DNA of 64,000 nt, from positions 11,840,001-11,904,000 of the forward strand of contig NC_079878.1 in NCBI RefSeq assembly GCF_029227915.1. The letters are read 5' to 3'. A model generated the notes under the pieces. That model did no database searches, was not told the DNA's origin, and was given only the letters and a program-made list of their open reading frames with translations. Shown here one piece after another: positions 32,235 to 43,734 of this stretch. The DNA is from Hydractinia symbiolongicarpus. Its lineage: Eukaryota > Cnidaria > Hydrozoa > Anthoathecata > Hydractiniidae. Positions within the stretch are counted from its first letter, which is position 1. Each line of letters opens with the position of its first letter. The translations under genes were made by a program, and so were the position numbers.

Positions 32235-32525
32235 TGGCATGGTAGCTTAGTGGTTATAACTCTGGCATTTTGTGCGGGAAAACGGGATTTGATTCCCTTC
32301 GGCGCAATTTCTCTCACATGGCTTCAGTTAAAGCCATGTCGGGGAAATTTAGGATACTATGTGGGCTGTTGGAAGTTTCAGGGAGTTGTCTGGTATAGCG
32401 CGAACTCTAATTAAGTCTGCGTAGCTCAAAATAAGCATTAAATACTCTAGGACTCCCCAGGGAGACAGGGTATATTCCTCAATATTTGTGAGGCTAGCCT
32501 TATAAAATATACAGATCATCTATTT
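32235..32525 (+). mobile_element. tRNA-derived SINE, plus-strand copy
   Basis: The head has box A-like TAGCTTAGTGGTTATAAC and box B-like GGGATTTGATTCC. The body includes CTGCGTAGCTCAAAATAAGC and GAGACAGGGTATATTCCTC, with an ATCTATTTATCTAT tail. The same family in reverse interrupts the LINE at 47690-48026. Confidence 0.75.
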
Positions 32526-33528
32526 ATCTATGCAGAATAATTATATATACAGTGCGTACAGTATAATTAGCCGCTCATACAACTACTTATACAATAGATA
32601 CTTTCTTTACTTAAATTTCCCCACTTTTGTTTGTTATATAGATCCACAAAAAGTTGTGCTTCATTTAAAACAAAAATAAAGAAACAAGGAACGATTGTGC
32701 GAAAAAGTTAATTTTACTGTATTTAGCAGTATGCCGTATTATTAAACAACAAAACTATTTTGATTTTATGAAAAAACATGGAAAAGACGCAGTTAGCTGT
32801 AAAGAAGACAAAGAAGCTTTTAACAGCTAATCATACTAAGTGTAGCGCATCTTATTATCCTGCATCGGCTAACTATACATTCTGTTACAGGCGAATCATC
32901 AGTTCACCCGGACTGTTCGGTGCAACTTTTCTGCAAAAAAATAAAACAAAAAAAATTTTGTGCGAATATCTATCTTTTTATCTGATAGAAGTAGGCCTTT
33001 TTTTCCCATAAGAACAGGAGTTGGATGTCTAGCCATAAAAATAGCACCCTAAGCAGGACAAAGGTTTTTTGTTGCTGGCTCTTTAAGGAAAAAAGACACT
33101 CTAATCAAAGAAGGGGTATATAAGCACCAATCAAAAGGAGATCCAAGTCAGCACCAAAAATTGAGATAGCTAGCTAGCCAGCACACTTTTCTCACTTATA
33201 TATAAAATAATTCTTACCTGATAAAATACACGAATTTAAAGAAGAGTGTTTAGCTCCCCAGCTATATCAACAAAGCTACAACGACCACTTTTAGTCATGG
33301 CCGTATACAGAATGTTCTGGCCACACGAAGAGTACACAAACTTTGTTCAGATTGATCATTAAATTTGCAAAGATTAAAATGAAGCACCTTCATTGGCTTG
33401 CGAGAAAATAAAAATTTTTCGAGGCTTTAGCCTGGACACAAACCTAGCAGCGTCCAGCCTAGTTGCCCTGTCTCCATCCATCCATCTCCTCAGGCGATTT
33501 TAAATTTCCGCCTTCACTGGCGGAAATC
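32526..33528. other. Right end of nested block, no gene seen
   Basis: AT-rich with TAGCTAGC runs. It ends in the hairpin at 33505-33526 that abuts the AACAA target repeat. A 77-codon frame at 32778 does not look like a protein. Confidence 0.45.
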
Positions 33529-34030
33529 AACAAAAATGTGGATTTATGGGTGCCTGAAAAAAACTTTTATATTCCATAAATATTTTTGTAAAAAAAAAGG
33601 ACTTCAGAGAAATAATAAATATACTCTGAACCATTACAGTATCAACGCAATTTAGCTTAACTGACTATGAAAAACCATTAAAATAACACGAATCAGGATA
33701 TATTTTTGTATTTCTGGAATTTAAGTTTATCGAAAACCAATTTCTGTTTTCTTTAAAACGTCTGTATAATAATAAACGTATTCTGTCTGTTTCGTTGCGA
33801 GAAAAAAGTCATGTATGGTAACAAAAGCTAATTTTCTGATACAAAATTCATAGATAGTTTTTATTGTTCGCTCGATGCAGTTCCTTTGTTATAAATACGT
33901 GCACGGTCAAAGTTACGGACAATTAACATTGAGTTGTCTATTTCGTTGAAGAAGTTTTAATTATTCGCACCTTTTTAAAGATGTTAACAAGAACAAGCTT
34001 TCTGGTAAGAAGAAGTTTTTGTAACAACAA

Positions 34031-34275
34031 ATGGTTCGAAGATACATGCCTAAGCAATTTCAAGAGTATCCCATCACATGTGTTATCGTTGATAGTACTG
34101 AAGTTTTTATACAAACCCCTTCTTCTATGGTATCACAGTCACAAACATGGTCACAGTATAAATATAACACTAAGCATTGGTGGGGTTATCCCCCAATGGA
34201 AGTATCACTTTTGTATCAAAGTTATGGGCTTGTCGAGTGAGTGACAAAAAACTAAACGAAAATATCTGGTTACCA
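34031..34275 (+). pseudogene. DDE transposase fragment
   Basis: The frame from 34031 contains PITCVIVDSTEVFIQTPSS followed by WSQYKYNTKHWWGY. This is the first catalytic Asp region and the following YK...NT block typical of DDE_Tnp_4-type transposases (PIF/Harbinger and ISL2EU relatives). After a frameshift near 34230 the next conserved block reads WACRVSDKKLNEN. Both flanks are missing. It begins where homology to unit 2 stops (near 34020), so it belongs to the inserted segment. Confidence 0.65.
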
Positions 34276-34462
34276 GACGTTTAACGACGGGTAACCCAGT
34301 TACTTGTGACTTAACCTGACATTTTAACGTCAACGCCCGTCTAGTTAGTTCATAAAAAAAATTGAAATTTGATATCCACAAAAAAAAGGTTAAGTAGTCA
34401 ACGTGTGCTGTAAATCCTTAAGCATATATTATGCACCTGTGAAGTCTTTTATATATATTTAT

Positions 34463-34530
34463 GCCCTGTTGTTCTAATGGCTATGACACTCATGCAAATG
34501 AGATATCCAGGTTCAAATTCTGGACAGGGC
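34463..34530 (+). other. tRNA-like sequence, probable SINE head
   Basis: GCCCTGT (34463-34469) pairs perfectly with ACAGGGC (34524-34530), like an acceptor stem. The T-arm is CCAGG-TTCAAAT-TCTGG with a box B. The anticodon arm folds only with a 6-nt loop. Unrelated sequence follows, so a SINE or tRNA pseudogene is more likely than a working tRNA. Confidence 0.5.
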
Positions 34531-37529
34531 TAGGAAAAACATGATTCTCTTGTATCTACAATAACCAGGCCACGATGAGTATATGATAGCTATATTTTTA
34601 GCTATTGTGGGGATAATTGGTACTCTTCGAATTGTAAGGGGTAGTGTTAAATACATTCATCACTTTCATTTATAGATAGAGCACAACAATGCCTTGTCAA
34701 GAAAAGGCAGCTATATGTACTTGTTTGTCTTGACATGTCTCAAATCATCTTTTAATAATAAGACTCACTAAACATTTTCGCTTGCGAACCTAGGGGACCT
34801 TATCACACTCTCTGTTTATAACACCATATGTATTGCAATCTTCTTCAGAACATGTAGGGATATTATAGTGTTCCTATCATTTGCAGTGCCGTAACCACAA
34901 TTTTAATATTGGCGAGGGGACCTATATAAAACAAGAAGCCCGATGGCTTGAAGATTTCCGCCATCAGCAGAGATAATAAGTATGGCATTAAAATATGTCA
35001 TATAGTGTGAGATTATTCTCAGAAAACGCGATGCATGTTATCTGCAACTAAAGTTTAACAAGTTTAAAAATAAAGAAAAAAAGAAAGTAAGCCCAGCGTA
35101 AATATCTTTTGTTCTGAGGACGAAACAAAGTATATAAGAACATAAGTATTAAAATCTAAGAACATGTTAAAATTATTCTAAGGGCTTTGTGAAGCTCGAC
35201 TACAAATTTTTTTAATAAAGATATTAAAAAAAATAAAAAATTCCAAGTGCTAAATTCTGTAGAAATTATCATCAAATTACGGTAACACCGTAAATTACAG
35301 AAAAATCACCCCCTGCTGAATAAGCACTACTACTTAATTAACTGCCCTGCCAATTAAGCGCCCCCTGTAATTGTCGAAATTAAATAAGCTTCCTCTCCAC
35401 GTGCTTATTTGTCATTTACGGTTAATTAAGAACATCTCAAGAACATTATAGGCTGCATTTCAAACGTTAAAAACATTGAAAGGGCTTTCTTCCAAATTCA
35501 TGTTCTTATAAAAAAAGAATGTCTATATATAAATAAAAAAATAAAATATTTTACATCTAGTATTCTCTAAAAAAATAAAAGCTTTAACTTGATGTCTTTG
35601 AAATTAATCTAGAAAATTTTGGACATTTTATGATATATACAAATTCTTTTATGTAACGTTGAACTTCTTTGAATTTTCTTTGAATTGAAATGTTTTAGAA
35701 TTTAGGCGTTATTCTTACTCTCTTGCTCAATTTGAAAATGCCGACAGTGGATGTTTTGATAAAGGCTGATCTGAAAGAGTAAAAAACATTCAAAAAATGA
35801 GGAAAAATAATACAATTGGATACTTTTCCATACACAAAATATTTATCCCTCATTTTTATCCCTCAATCTGATTTTAAATCCATCAGGAAAGATAACGTAT
35901 ATACATGCCAGATACATACATGTTTCATATGTAAGAAAGACTAGTGCAAAAATTATTATTAATTGTGAAAATATTTCATTTTTTTAGTTATACTTCTTCA
36001 AAAATTTGTACAACATCGGTAAACCACAATTTCAGTGAAATATCACCAGAAAGACGAAAAAACATTCTTTCTTGCAAGTTTAAAGATGCTTTCATTTTAA
36101 TACGGTCAGGTTTTTTATAGTAACTTTTTCAGCCTGAAGTGTTCTTTAATTGTATTATATAGCAATTGTAGACTCATAATTATGCTCTTATAGTCTCCGT
36201 TTCATGTGGGCAATTTATATTTTGTTTGTGATCGTATGCTCCCATACACACATCGTATAAATAAAATACAATAAAACTTATATATGTAAATTAAGTCACA
36301 CCCAACCGCAATAAAACCCATGGCGAATACATGCCAACGTAAATCGGTAATCTTTGTTAACATCTTGGTATTCGCCTCGGCCAATTGCAGTGTCAACGAT
36401 ATCGTGAAATAAAAAGGCTAAACGTATATATATATTTGGACTGGATTTTCAGCTTACAAAAAAAACATGCATGTCCTGGTTATAATATAGATGTAAAAAA
36501 CGATTAAAACATAGTATATAAGTGAGCAATACACAAATCTTTGATATAAAGTTTGAAATAAAATAGTCTATGGCTTATCGCCTGCATATTTTAGCCTGTC
36601 AATTTGTGTTTGGGGTCTGGATATATAAACACCATTGTGTTACAATGAAACATGTCTAACTAGCTAGCTACTATATTATGGGGTTAACTGTAGCTAGGGA
36701 CAAGTGATTTTACAAAATTCAAGTATAATTTTATCCAATCGAAAAAAATATTTTGTACTTAAAATGCGTCTGGTTGGTTGGAGAATAAAATGGATAATTA
36801 AAACCCTTGTAAAACTAAAGAAAAAAGGGGTAGCTACCTACGTCCAGTTGGCTAACTATTAACACAACTAAAAACTTTGCTCTTCTGGTAGCTAGCTAGC
36901 TTTACCTATTCTAGCTATGCCATCCCGCGATGTATTTCGACCCATGTTGTCCGATATTTTGAGCTTTATTTATTTAGTTTATTTGATTTTGAAGCCGAAA
37001 CTCGTATTTAACTATTCATTCTTTCTAGGTGCAATTTAGATTGAGTTTGGCATAGAGAAATTAATAACTGAAAATGATCAGAGAGAACACAAAAATCAGT
37101 TCCAGGCCAGGTAAAAGGAATAGGTAGCTAACTTGTGTTGATGAGTTACACTGGGGATATTTTATTTGTTCTCACTACTAGCACTGCAGTTGATGTAAAA
37201 ATTTTTTCGTCTTTGAAATGGCGTATATAAAATCATATAAATATAGCTATTAGCTAACTATTAGCTATTAAATAACTATTAGTTATTGGATAATATAGAT
37301 ATTATCATGTAATGAACAAGCGAGTTTATTCTAGGCTACGCTTCAACAGCTACAGCTGTCATCGACGGGCTGTAACTGTCAAATCGTTCAGGCTTTTGTC
37401 AAAATTTTTTAAACATATGTTTTTTATTGGCTCAAAATAATTGTAGTTGGTCCACACATTCTTGCTTCCAAAAGAAGATGCCAATTTCAGTTTAGTGTGT
37501 ACATTTTGGAATATTTTGCTTTTACAAGT
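34531..37529. other. Repeat-derived AT-rich DNA, no gene seen
   Basis: It contains a copy of the GAAGCCC...TTGAAGATTTCCGCCA motif (34932-34970) and a small inverted-repeat element at about 35287-35422 (ACCGTAAATTAC against GTCATTTACGGT). TA-rich and TAGCTAGC-rich tracts follow. Open frames here are short and not protein-like. Confidence 0.45.
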
Positions 37530-37533
37530 TTAA

Positions 37534-38100
37534 AGGTTCCCTCCGTCATTTTAATGATAATTGACGTCACAAGGACCAAAGAATTATAGGATGCCTCACG
37601 GTGATATATTCTACTGACTAATTAGTTGTTAAACAGTTGTTAATTTCGGCTGAGAACATCATCTTGTCTGACAACCAACTAAGCATTTCATTTTCACGGG
37701 ATACTGACAACCCATGCTTTTTATTTCTTCAAATTCTTCAACAGGACCTCCACATTTGGCACAAAAAGATAACAAAGATTTCAGTTGTGACTCATACACA
37801 AAAAATACCCTGTCGTTTGAAAAATCTACGGTAGATGACACAAATATAGGTGAAATTTGTTCATCACGTGCCTTCTCATATTCAAAGTCTGGATCAGATT
37901 TTTCCCATCTTTGCAAAGATTTTGCCAGCCCTTCATCGAAAGTTGTTTCGCAATCCATTATTGGTGTGTGAAAAGGTTCGTTCAATGAAGAGCTATGTTT
38001 AACAAAACACTTGTTAGTTAAAAAATTCAAATTTTTTTCTATAATGTTTTAATGGTTTCTTTCGATTAAGATTAACTTGTTATAACGACGGAGGCAACCT
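37534..38100 (-). mobile_element. TTAA-flanked TIR element (Kolobok- or piggyBac-like)
   Basis: TTAA lies on both sides (37530-37533 and 38101-38104). The ends are inverted: AGGTTCCCTCCGTCATTTTA at the left, and the reverse complement of the right end reads AGGTTGCCTCCGTCGTTATA. The 567-bp inside holds one minus-strand frame with Cys knuckles (next entry). The TTAA duplication is used by piggyBac and Kolobok; the protein favours Kolobok, tentatively. Confidence 0.75.
37659..38030 (-). pseudogene. N-terminal fragment of a transposase-like protein with Cys knuckle
   Basis: The 123-codon frame has FDEGLAKSLQRWEKSDPDFE, then NDRVFFVYESQLKSLLSFCA, CAKCGGPVEEF and MKCLVGCQTR, and then stops. A CxxC...C-x(2-3)-C pair after an F-x-V-Y-E-S-x-L-x-x-L-L block resembles the zinc-binding N-terminus of some metazoan transposases. 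The catalytic part is absent. An initiating Met in front of DCETTFDEG is plausible. It lies wholly inside the TTAA-flanked element and reads away from its right end. Confidence 0.5.
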
Positions 38101-38396
38101 TTAAATAAGCGATTTGCTGCTTCAGCAGGATGTAACAGACGTCTAATTAACAAGTAAGTTTATTTATACTGTAACAGCATATTTAAAAAGTTTTCCTGAC
38201 TGGTATGGAGGAGAAGGGGCCATCCATAAAGTAAGTACACACTCAGGGGGGTCATCACCAAAAGATTTTGGTTAATACGGTGACAAATAAAAAAAATCAT
38301 ATATATAATAAACAAAAAATCTTTTCAGAGTTATTTTCCACCAAGTAATCACAAAAATGTAAGTTTAGTTTGTATGTCTAATAATTTTGACTTACA

Positions 38397-38464
38397 ATTC
38401 AGTCAACCAATTGGTAGGATGCCCTCTTAACAGGGAAATGCAGGTTCGAATCCTGTCTGAATCA
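38397..38464 (+). other. tRNA-like sequence with consensus box B
   Basis: ATTCAG (38397-38402) pairs with CTGAAT (38457-38462). The D-arm region reads TCAACCAATTGGTAGGATGC and the T-arm CAGG-TTCGAAT-CCTG is perfect. The anticodon arm CCCT-CTTAAC-AGGG has a 4-bp stem and 6-nt loop, which a normal tRNA would not. It is a SINE head or degraded tRNA. Confidence 0.5.
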
Positions 38465-40024
38465 ATTTGATTGTTTGATGGCTATTATAGAGATGTTTTT
38501 GTAAGTAAATATTATGTTTTGTCCAGCAAAGAAAAGATATAGAACACAATTTAATTTTTTGAGATGGGGCTTAAATGTCAAGTAGAAATTGCTAAACAAA
38601 GGCATAATCTTTTTACAACGTTTAGTATTGGTTAATTTCATTGGACTGCATTTTAATCTTTATTTGTAACCAATTTTGAATTCAACAATTAATAATATAT
38701 ACTTGACTTTTATTCTTTTAAAAATTTGTACTGTTTTGTGTTTTTTTATTGGATTTGTGCCTGCCCATGTTGAGCTAGAAGGTTTAGGACAATATGGGTA
38801 AAGGCCATATGCCTGCCAATGTTGTCCGAAAACGTTTAGGGCAATATGGGAAAAGGCTATATGCTTGTTCACGGCATTACAAATAACATTCCGGACATCA
38901 TGCCGGATATATTACCGGATGCACAGAAGATTGATAAACTTGTTGTGACCGGAACTGTAGCAGCGTAAGCATGGGATATATAAAAAATAATTTCCTGCTA
39001 CAATTTATGCAATTTCGAATGGTTCATAATAAACCTCGTTTTCATGTTGTGCTATCATTTTGAGCCGCCACGGTTAATTGTGAAGATGTGATATGGAAAA
39101 GAGCTTATTATTTTGTTGGTTCACTTTTATTTTCATCCTATCTTTAAAAAATTGGTCATATGATCATAGAAATTTTCATCATATAACAATCAAATTTATA
39201 TGATCATATAGTATATGTCATATAAAATTTGTTGGTGTAAAATCGGGTAAAAACAAGTATGTTTTTGATGTACTTACAAAAATAAGATCTTTGGCTTGAG
39301 ATAACTAAGAATATACGTACTATAACAATGACAGCATTTTATTACCTTTGCTTAAACTTCTCTGAACTGAAGAAATATATCTCATTACCAACAACAATAT
39401 TTTTTTCCACAAAATACTATGAGCTTCGAACGATGAAGTTTGTTATGATGAGATAGCGCCAAATTTAAATAAATATGCAGATCGTAAACATTCAGCAATA
39501 GATCGAACGCACAATATGGTGGCTTCAAATTTATTTGTGAACCTTTACTTTCTTTTTCTTTAATAACAAAGTAAATATCAACTTGTTCGGTAGGTTTAGT
39601 AGTATAAAATAATAAAAATGCTCTTTACATGAAGAAATATATTCCATTGTTTTTAATTTAGCCTCCCGTGAAGAAAATGTGTGAAAATACCTAGAAAATT
39701 AGCACTTGCAAAGATGTAAACAAAACTGGTATTTTTAACAGCTTTTTTTATATTTTGGGTCTAGTCTGATGTCGCTCTGCAACGTTTTGGTGAAAATTTA
39801 GTGTTTTCATTTAAAAAACAACAATTTTTTATAATTCTACGAATATTTTCAAAATTAAAACATTCTTATTCTTTTTTTATAACTTTTTTTGTTATGATGG
39901 TTGTAACATGGAAATTGATTTATGATGGAGCAGACCAAGCCAGTCGGTCTGTCTTCAAAATCAACACTGTCATCATGAACTTTTATTCACCAGCCGTGCT
40001 GTGCGCAGTTCGCCTCTTCTTTAA
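38465..40024. other. AT-rich DNA, no gene seen
   Basis: It holds ATATGATCATATA-type palindromes (about 39155-39235) and repeated CCGGA motifs near 38890-38935. Homology to unit 2 resumes at about 40025. Frames in this stretch do not resemble proteins. Confidence 0.45.
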
Positions 40025-40228
40025 AAATTTCGATCTAGGCTCAGTATGTTTTTAACCATCAACTTTAGATAGATGTCAGCCCAAATGTTTTGATAAACTG
40101 AGATATAACAAAAAAATGTGCAGTTTATAATACTTTAGTGACTATGAGTGGACTTTAGGAATCATACCTACCGCAATGTAATTTCATAACACTTACAGAT
40201 GCACGAAATAACGGTGCAAAAACGACAG

Positions 40229-40264
40229 GTAAATTCCTGTGGATTTTCCACGGGCTAACGACTG
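40229..40264 (-). repeat. CCCGTGG-hairpin repeat end, minus orientation
   Basis: CCTGTGGATTTTCCACGGGC followed by TAACGACTG is the reverse complement of the start of the repeat at 30754. A diverged match sits at the homologous place in unit 2 (about 63636-63662), so this copy predates the duplication. Confidence 0.6.
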
Positions 40265-40653
40265 TCTACAAAATTGGAGGTCATCTCAGACGGTGATCTG
40301 TTTCTTCTTGCCGTCTAAGATTGTCAGGAAGAGAAATTTAGCCGCCGACGACGACGAAGTTGTATCAGCCTGTCTTAATTAGCTACATTAGGTCATTGAA
40401 TTGTATCAGGATGAACGTTTTTGGCATCAACCAGACAAGGAGTAGGAAGTATGCGTGTGTGTGAGCTTCGTACTGCGATTACCATTTTTTTTAAATTAGA
40501 AACTTTTTAACGTTCTAGATATTTACGTACAATTTATTAAGAGGTATAATTACCGTGATTACCCCATCAGCAAATCTTTGCTGTAAAATTATGTAGATAT
40601 TCTAGAATTTTCATAAAAATGGTGACAGACAACATTCTAACCAAGTGTTTGAT

Positions 40654-40860
40654 CAGGGTGTAATCCAGCACTCTATTTCCCAATTGAAATTTATCCCAAA
40701 TTTTTACAATTTATAGGAGAAACTAATTATATTGTATACCTATATCCCATTTTATGAAAGTTGTCAAGGAGTAGAATTCCAATAATACCTCAAACTATCT
40801 TGATGAAATTCCCATTTGGGATTTAGCGGCCCTTATTTTGCATTTCTGGATTACACCCTG
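40654..40860. mobile_element. 207-bp MITE with CAGGGTGTAATCCAG inverted ends
   Basis: Perfect 15-bp terminal inverted repeats, with an inner inverted pair ATCCCAAAT/ATTTGGGAT. Single copies of the end motif occur near 1014, 50045 and 42973. Confidence 0.75.
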
Positions 40861-41038
40861 TTGACTTACAAACCAAACACAAGTTTTCATAAAAATAACA
40901 ACACGTTTTATCTTAATTGACATGTTTACTAAAGTCATTTTCAGAATATACAAAAGTTAGTTAGTTTGTACACTATTTTTCAAAAAGTTAATTAAATATT
41001 TCCTAAAAGTACAATTTTTTATACGAATTTTACACATC

Positions 41039-41171
41039 AGTCGTTAGCCCGTGCAAAAATCCACGGGCTCGTCCGTCCTTTTTGTACCGCATTGTGTGCG
41101 TCTCGCTACTCGCGCAGCTAAGCTACCATTTTGCGTGACAGACAGACGTATACGGGTACTTTAATATAGAT
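41039..41171 (+). repeat. CCCGTGG-hairpin dispersed repeat, copy c
   Basis: It starts TCGTTAGCCCGTG, shares GCGCAGCTAAGCTACC with copy a, and ends GACGTATACGGGTACTTTAATATAGATG. Confidence 0.65.
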
Positions 41172-41386
41172 GCTATCAATGTTAACAATAAACTACCAAA
41201 AACGATATTAAATAAACTAACAAAAGTTAGTTAAAAACAATTTTATACACAATTTGTTTTAAAAAATAATTTAATATTTCCCAAAAGTACAATTTTTTTA
41301 TTTAAATGTATTTTACATATGCTAAATTATTATTAATGCCAAACTAGCAAAAACGATATTAAATAAGCGCTGAATACAAACATTTA

Positions 41387-42416
41387 TTATATGGATAAAT
41401 TGATGATGCAGTGCTTAACTTGTTTATTGAGGACTGGTTTCAACCACGAAATATGCGTATCCTCTTTGAGTTTCCTCTGCCAATCAGTCTCTGCATAATC
41501 TAAAATAAAAAAACTTATGAGATTTGACTGCATATGCTTAAATATTTGTGAGTTTTTATCAGTTTTCAAATGTTCTTTTACTCTACTAGAAATGTGCCTG
41601 GTGGTTTCACGCACATAGCTAGCATTACAACTAGCACAAACAAATTTATACACAAGTCCAGATTCCAAAGATTCAGAAACTCTGTCCTTGTTCGAAAAAT
41701 AATCATTAATTTACGCGACTTAAAAACAGGCATACATTGGTTTCTTTACACATCTTATTAACAAGTTGGTTGATTTTTTCTTTGGCAGTATTATTAAAAG
41801 TCAACTTAAAATACCTCTTTTCAAATACATTAGTTGCGTCTCTGTACTAACAGTTGTAGAAAATTTTTCTTATCAAGGTCATTTGAAATATGACGGTTTA
41901 CCAGTTTTGTAGAAAAAAAGTTTTTACTTGAAATTTCAGTCAGAGCCTTAATATGTGAAGTGTTTCCAACTGTTGTTAATTTCGAAAGTCCAGTTAATTA
42001 GTGTTTTAATGAGATCTATTTTATAGATTTTATGAGTGAAACTAAAATAATTTGTTAAAAGGCCAGTGTAGGTTGACTTATGGAACACAGAAGTATAAAA
42101 TTTGTCACTGGGGTTTTCAATCGAGTTAACCATCAACCTGTTTTTCTAAGGTAAATTCTATATTAAGGTTTCTCTGATTCAAGTATTCAAAAAAGGCCAA
42201 CGCATCACTTTCATCGTTAAATAGAGCAAAGATGTCATCCACATATCTACGATAGTATGTTGAACAACAACCCTGATAATTTTTTATCCATTCCTTTTCT
42301 TTAATTCCCATAAAAAGATTCGCTAAAATAGGTGCCAACGGTGAGCCCATGGCAACACCATCTACCTGTTCATACATTTCACCATTGAACAAAAAATTTT
42401 GAGGATGACGTGGCAA
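41387..42416 (-). pseudogene. Penelope-like element: reverse transcriptase plus GIY-YIG domain (frameshifted)
   Basis: Minus strand from 42416: EQVDGVAMGSPLAPILANLF, then CCSTYYRRYVDDIFALFNDE (intact catalytic YVDD), then NLNIEFTLEKQ. After a frameshift near 42126: FYTSVFHKSTYTGLLTNYFS, the RT thumb region. A degraded linker is followed at 41668-41387 by LVYKFVCASCNASYVRETTR and HISSRVKEHL, the GIY-YIG endonuclease of Penelope elements (the usual YVGxT reads YVRET, so the Gly is lost). The enzyme pair would cut the target and copy RNA into it; this copy is 5' truncated and broken. Confidence 0.85.
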
Positions 42417-42433
42417 AAACGAATAATTGTTTT

Positions 42434-42620
42434 ACAGTGGAATCTCTCTATCTCGACTATTCTCTATTGCGAATTTCTCTCTATCTTAAACTAAAGTCTC
42501 GGTCCCTTTGTGGTCCGCCAAAGGTATTTTCCTTTCTTTATATAGAACTTTCTATATCTTGAACGAATTAGAGAGATTTTTGATTTTAGGATTTGTGGCA
42601 ATAGAAGTTGAACTGCAATA
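42434..42620. mobile_element. Possible pogo/Tigger-like MITE
   Basis: It starts CAGTGGAATCTCTCTATCTC after TTTA. The right side, reverse complemented, begins CAGTTCAACTTCTATTGCC and contains AAATCTCTCTAATTCG. The CAGT start and partial inversion fit a pogo-like MITE, but the ends match only loosely and the TA target is visible on one side only. Confidence 0.35.
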
Positions 42621-42779
42621 TTTAATGTTTAATTTGATGTTATGTTCGTGAAAAGACTACAAACAACAAAAGAAACCATAAACTTGTCAGATTTACTCAC
42701 CTTTTTTAATTCTATGACGAAAATGAAAGTATCTATTTATCATTCACATTAAAACTAATCTTTAGGCAATGTTACCTTT

Positions 42780-43055
42780 TATTTGTTGCAGGTCCCTGAT
42801 AAAAAGTTAATATTATCAAAAAGACTTTAAAAAAGCTCTTGAACTTTTTTGATTTCGTTAAAAGCATAAAATATCACATTTTATGAAGAAAATTAACTTT
42901 ATAAACACTTGTCTGGAAACATTACTTTTACTAAGCTTATCTAGAGTTTAGTAAAAAAAGGGAAATAATGAAGTAACTGAATGTAATCCAGCATTCTCAG
43001 TGGCTAATAAATGGCTATTTTCAAATTCATTTAACACAAACTATCATATTTAGGC
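42780..43055 (+). repeat. Dispersed repeat shared with both AKT 5' flanks
   Basis: It matches about 880-1110 and 49905-50130: TTAATA...AAA, ACTTGTCT...ACATTACTT, AAGCTT, then GAAATAATGAAGTAACTGAA and TGTAATCCAGC...CTCAGT. It is diverged from the other two, so an older copy of the same family. Confidence 0.55.
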
Positions 43056-43734
43056 TTCTCATTTTGAAGATATGTGCTTACGTGATGAATCACGTATGTC
43101 AGTTGACGACGTCACGAGATTGCGCAGCATACCTAATTTACTCCAGGCACGCGATTTCAAAATAGCGATTTATATGTTTATCGACCTAGTCCCTGGGGCC
43201 AAAATCTTTCCACTTTCCTGCACAAATTGTAAACTAGTGCTCAGGTATGTTCTTCCGTATGGGTTGACAGAAGCTCAGAAAAGTGAGATCGAGGTTCGCA
43301 ATTTCTGTTCACAAGTATACGTTTTCTGAAAGTTCCTCACTCGATCAATCAACTAATATGTACACACACAAGAACAGAGAAAAGTTTGAAGAGTGGCTAA
43401 TATCTGAGGGGGGGAACGTAATGGAGGCATCATGTAACAAGATATGCATGATGAAATTGTTGCATATTTGGTGAAAAGTTGACGGCTTCCCAACGAGTAA
43501 TTTTAGGAGTCGAAAAAGGAGGAGCGTGTAAAAAGACATATTTATAAATTGATGGATTATCCAACACTGGGACTTCACAACGTTTTGTGTGTGAAATGGA
43601 CGAGTATCAAAAATCTCGAATGATACTTTCTTGGGTTGCTGGTGACATTAACGCCTAATTAATTGTTAGTGAAAAATGAGGAAGCGTCATTAAGCTTACT
43701 ACCAAATCAATAAAAAACATACCTGATTCAGTTC

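Larger units (their letters stand above)
16122..33528. mobile_element. 17.4-kb nested transposon block inserted in unit 1
   Basis: Unit 2 reads straight through AATGAAAAACAAAAATG (AACAA at 62500-62504). Unit 1 is split at that point, with AACAA at 16117-16121 and again at 33529-33533. The block starts GAAGCCCAGGG and ends GGCGGAAATC next to a hairpin (33505-33526: TTTCCGCC, loop, GGCGGAAA). A GAAGCCC...TTGAAGATTTCCG motif like the left end recurs at about 34932-34970, so the ends belong to a dispersed repeat family. Inside are the TIR element, LINE, Polinton, MITE and SINE listed separately. Confidence 0.75.

Noticed and set aside
33981-34244. Frame starting MLTRTSFLVRRSF as a gene
   Set aside because: It is the neighbouring frame of the DDE transposase fragment; only the frame from 34031 has the conserved blocks.
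34463-38464. Two functional tRNA genes (34463 and 38397)
   Set aside because: Acceptor and T arms look good but neither anticodon arm folds with a normal 5-bp stem and 7-nt loop; SINE heads or pseudogenes are more likely.
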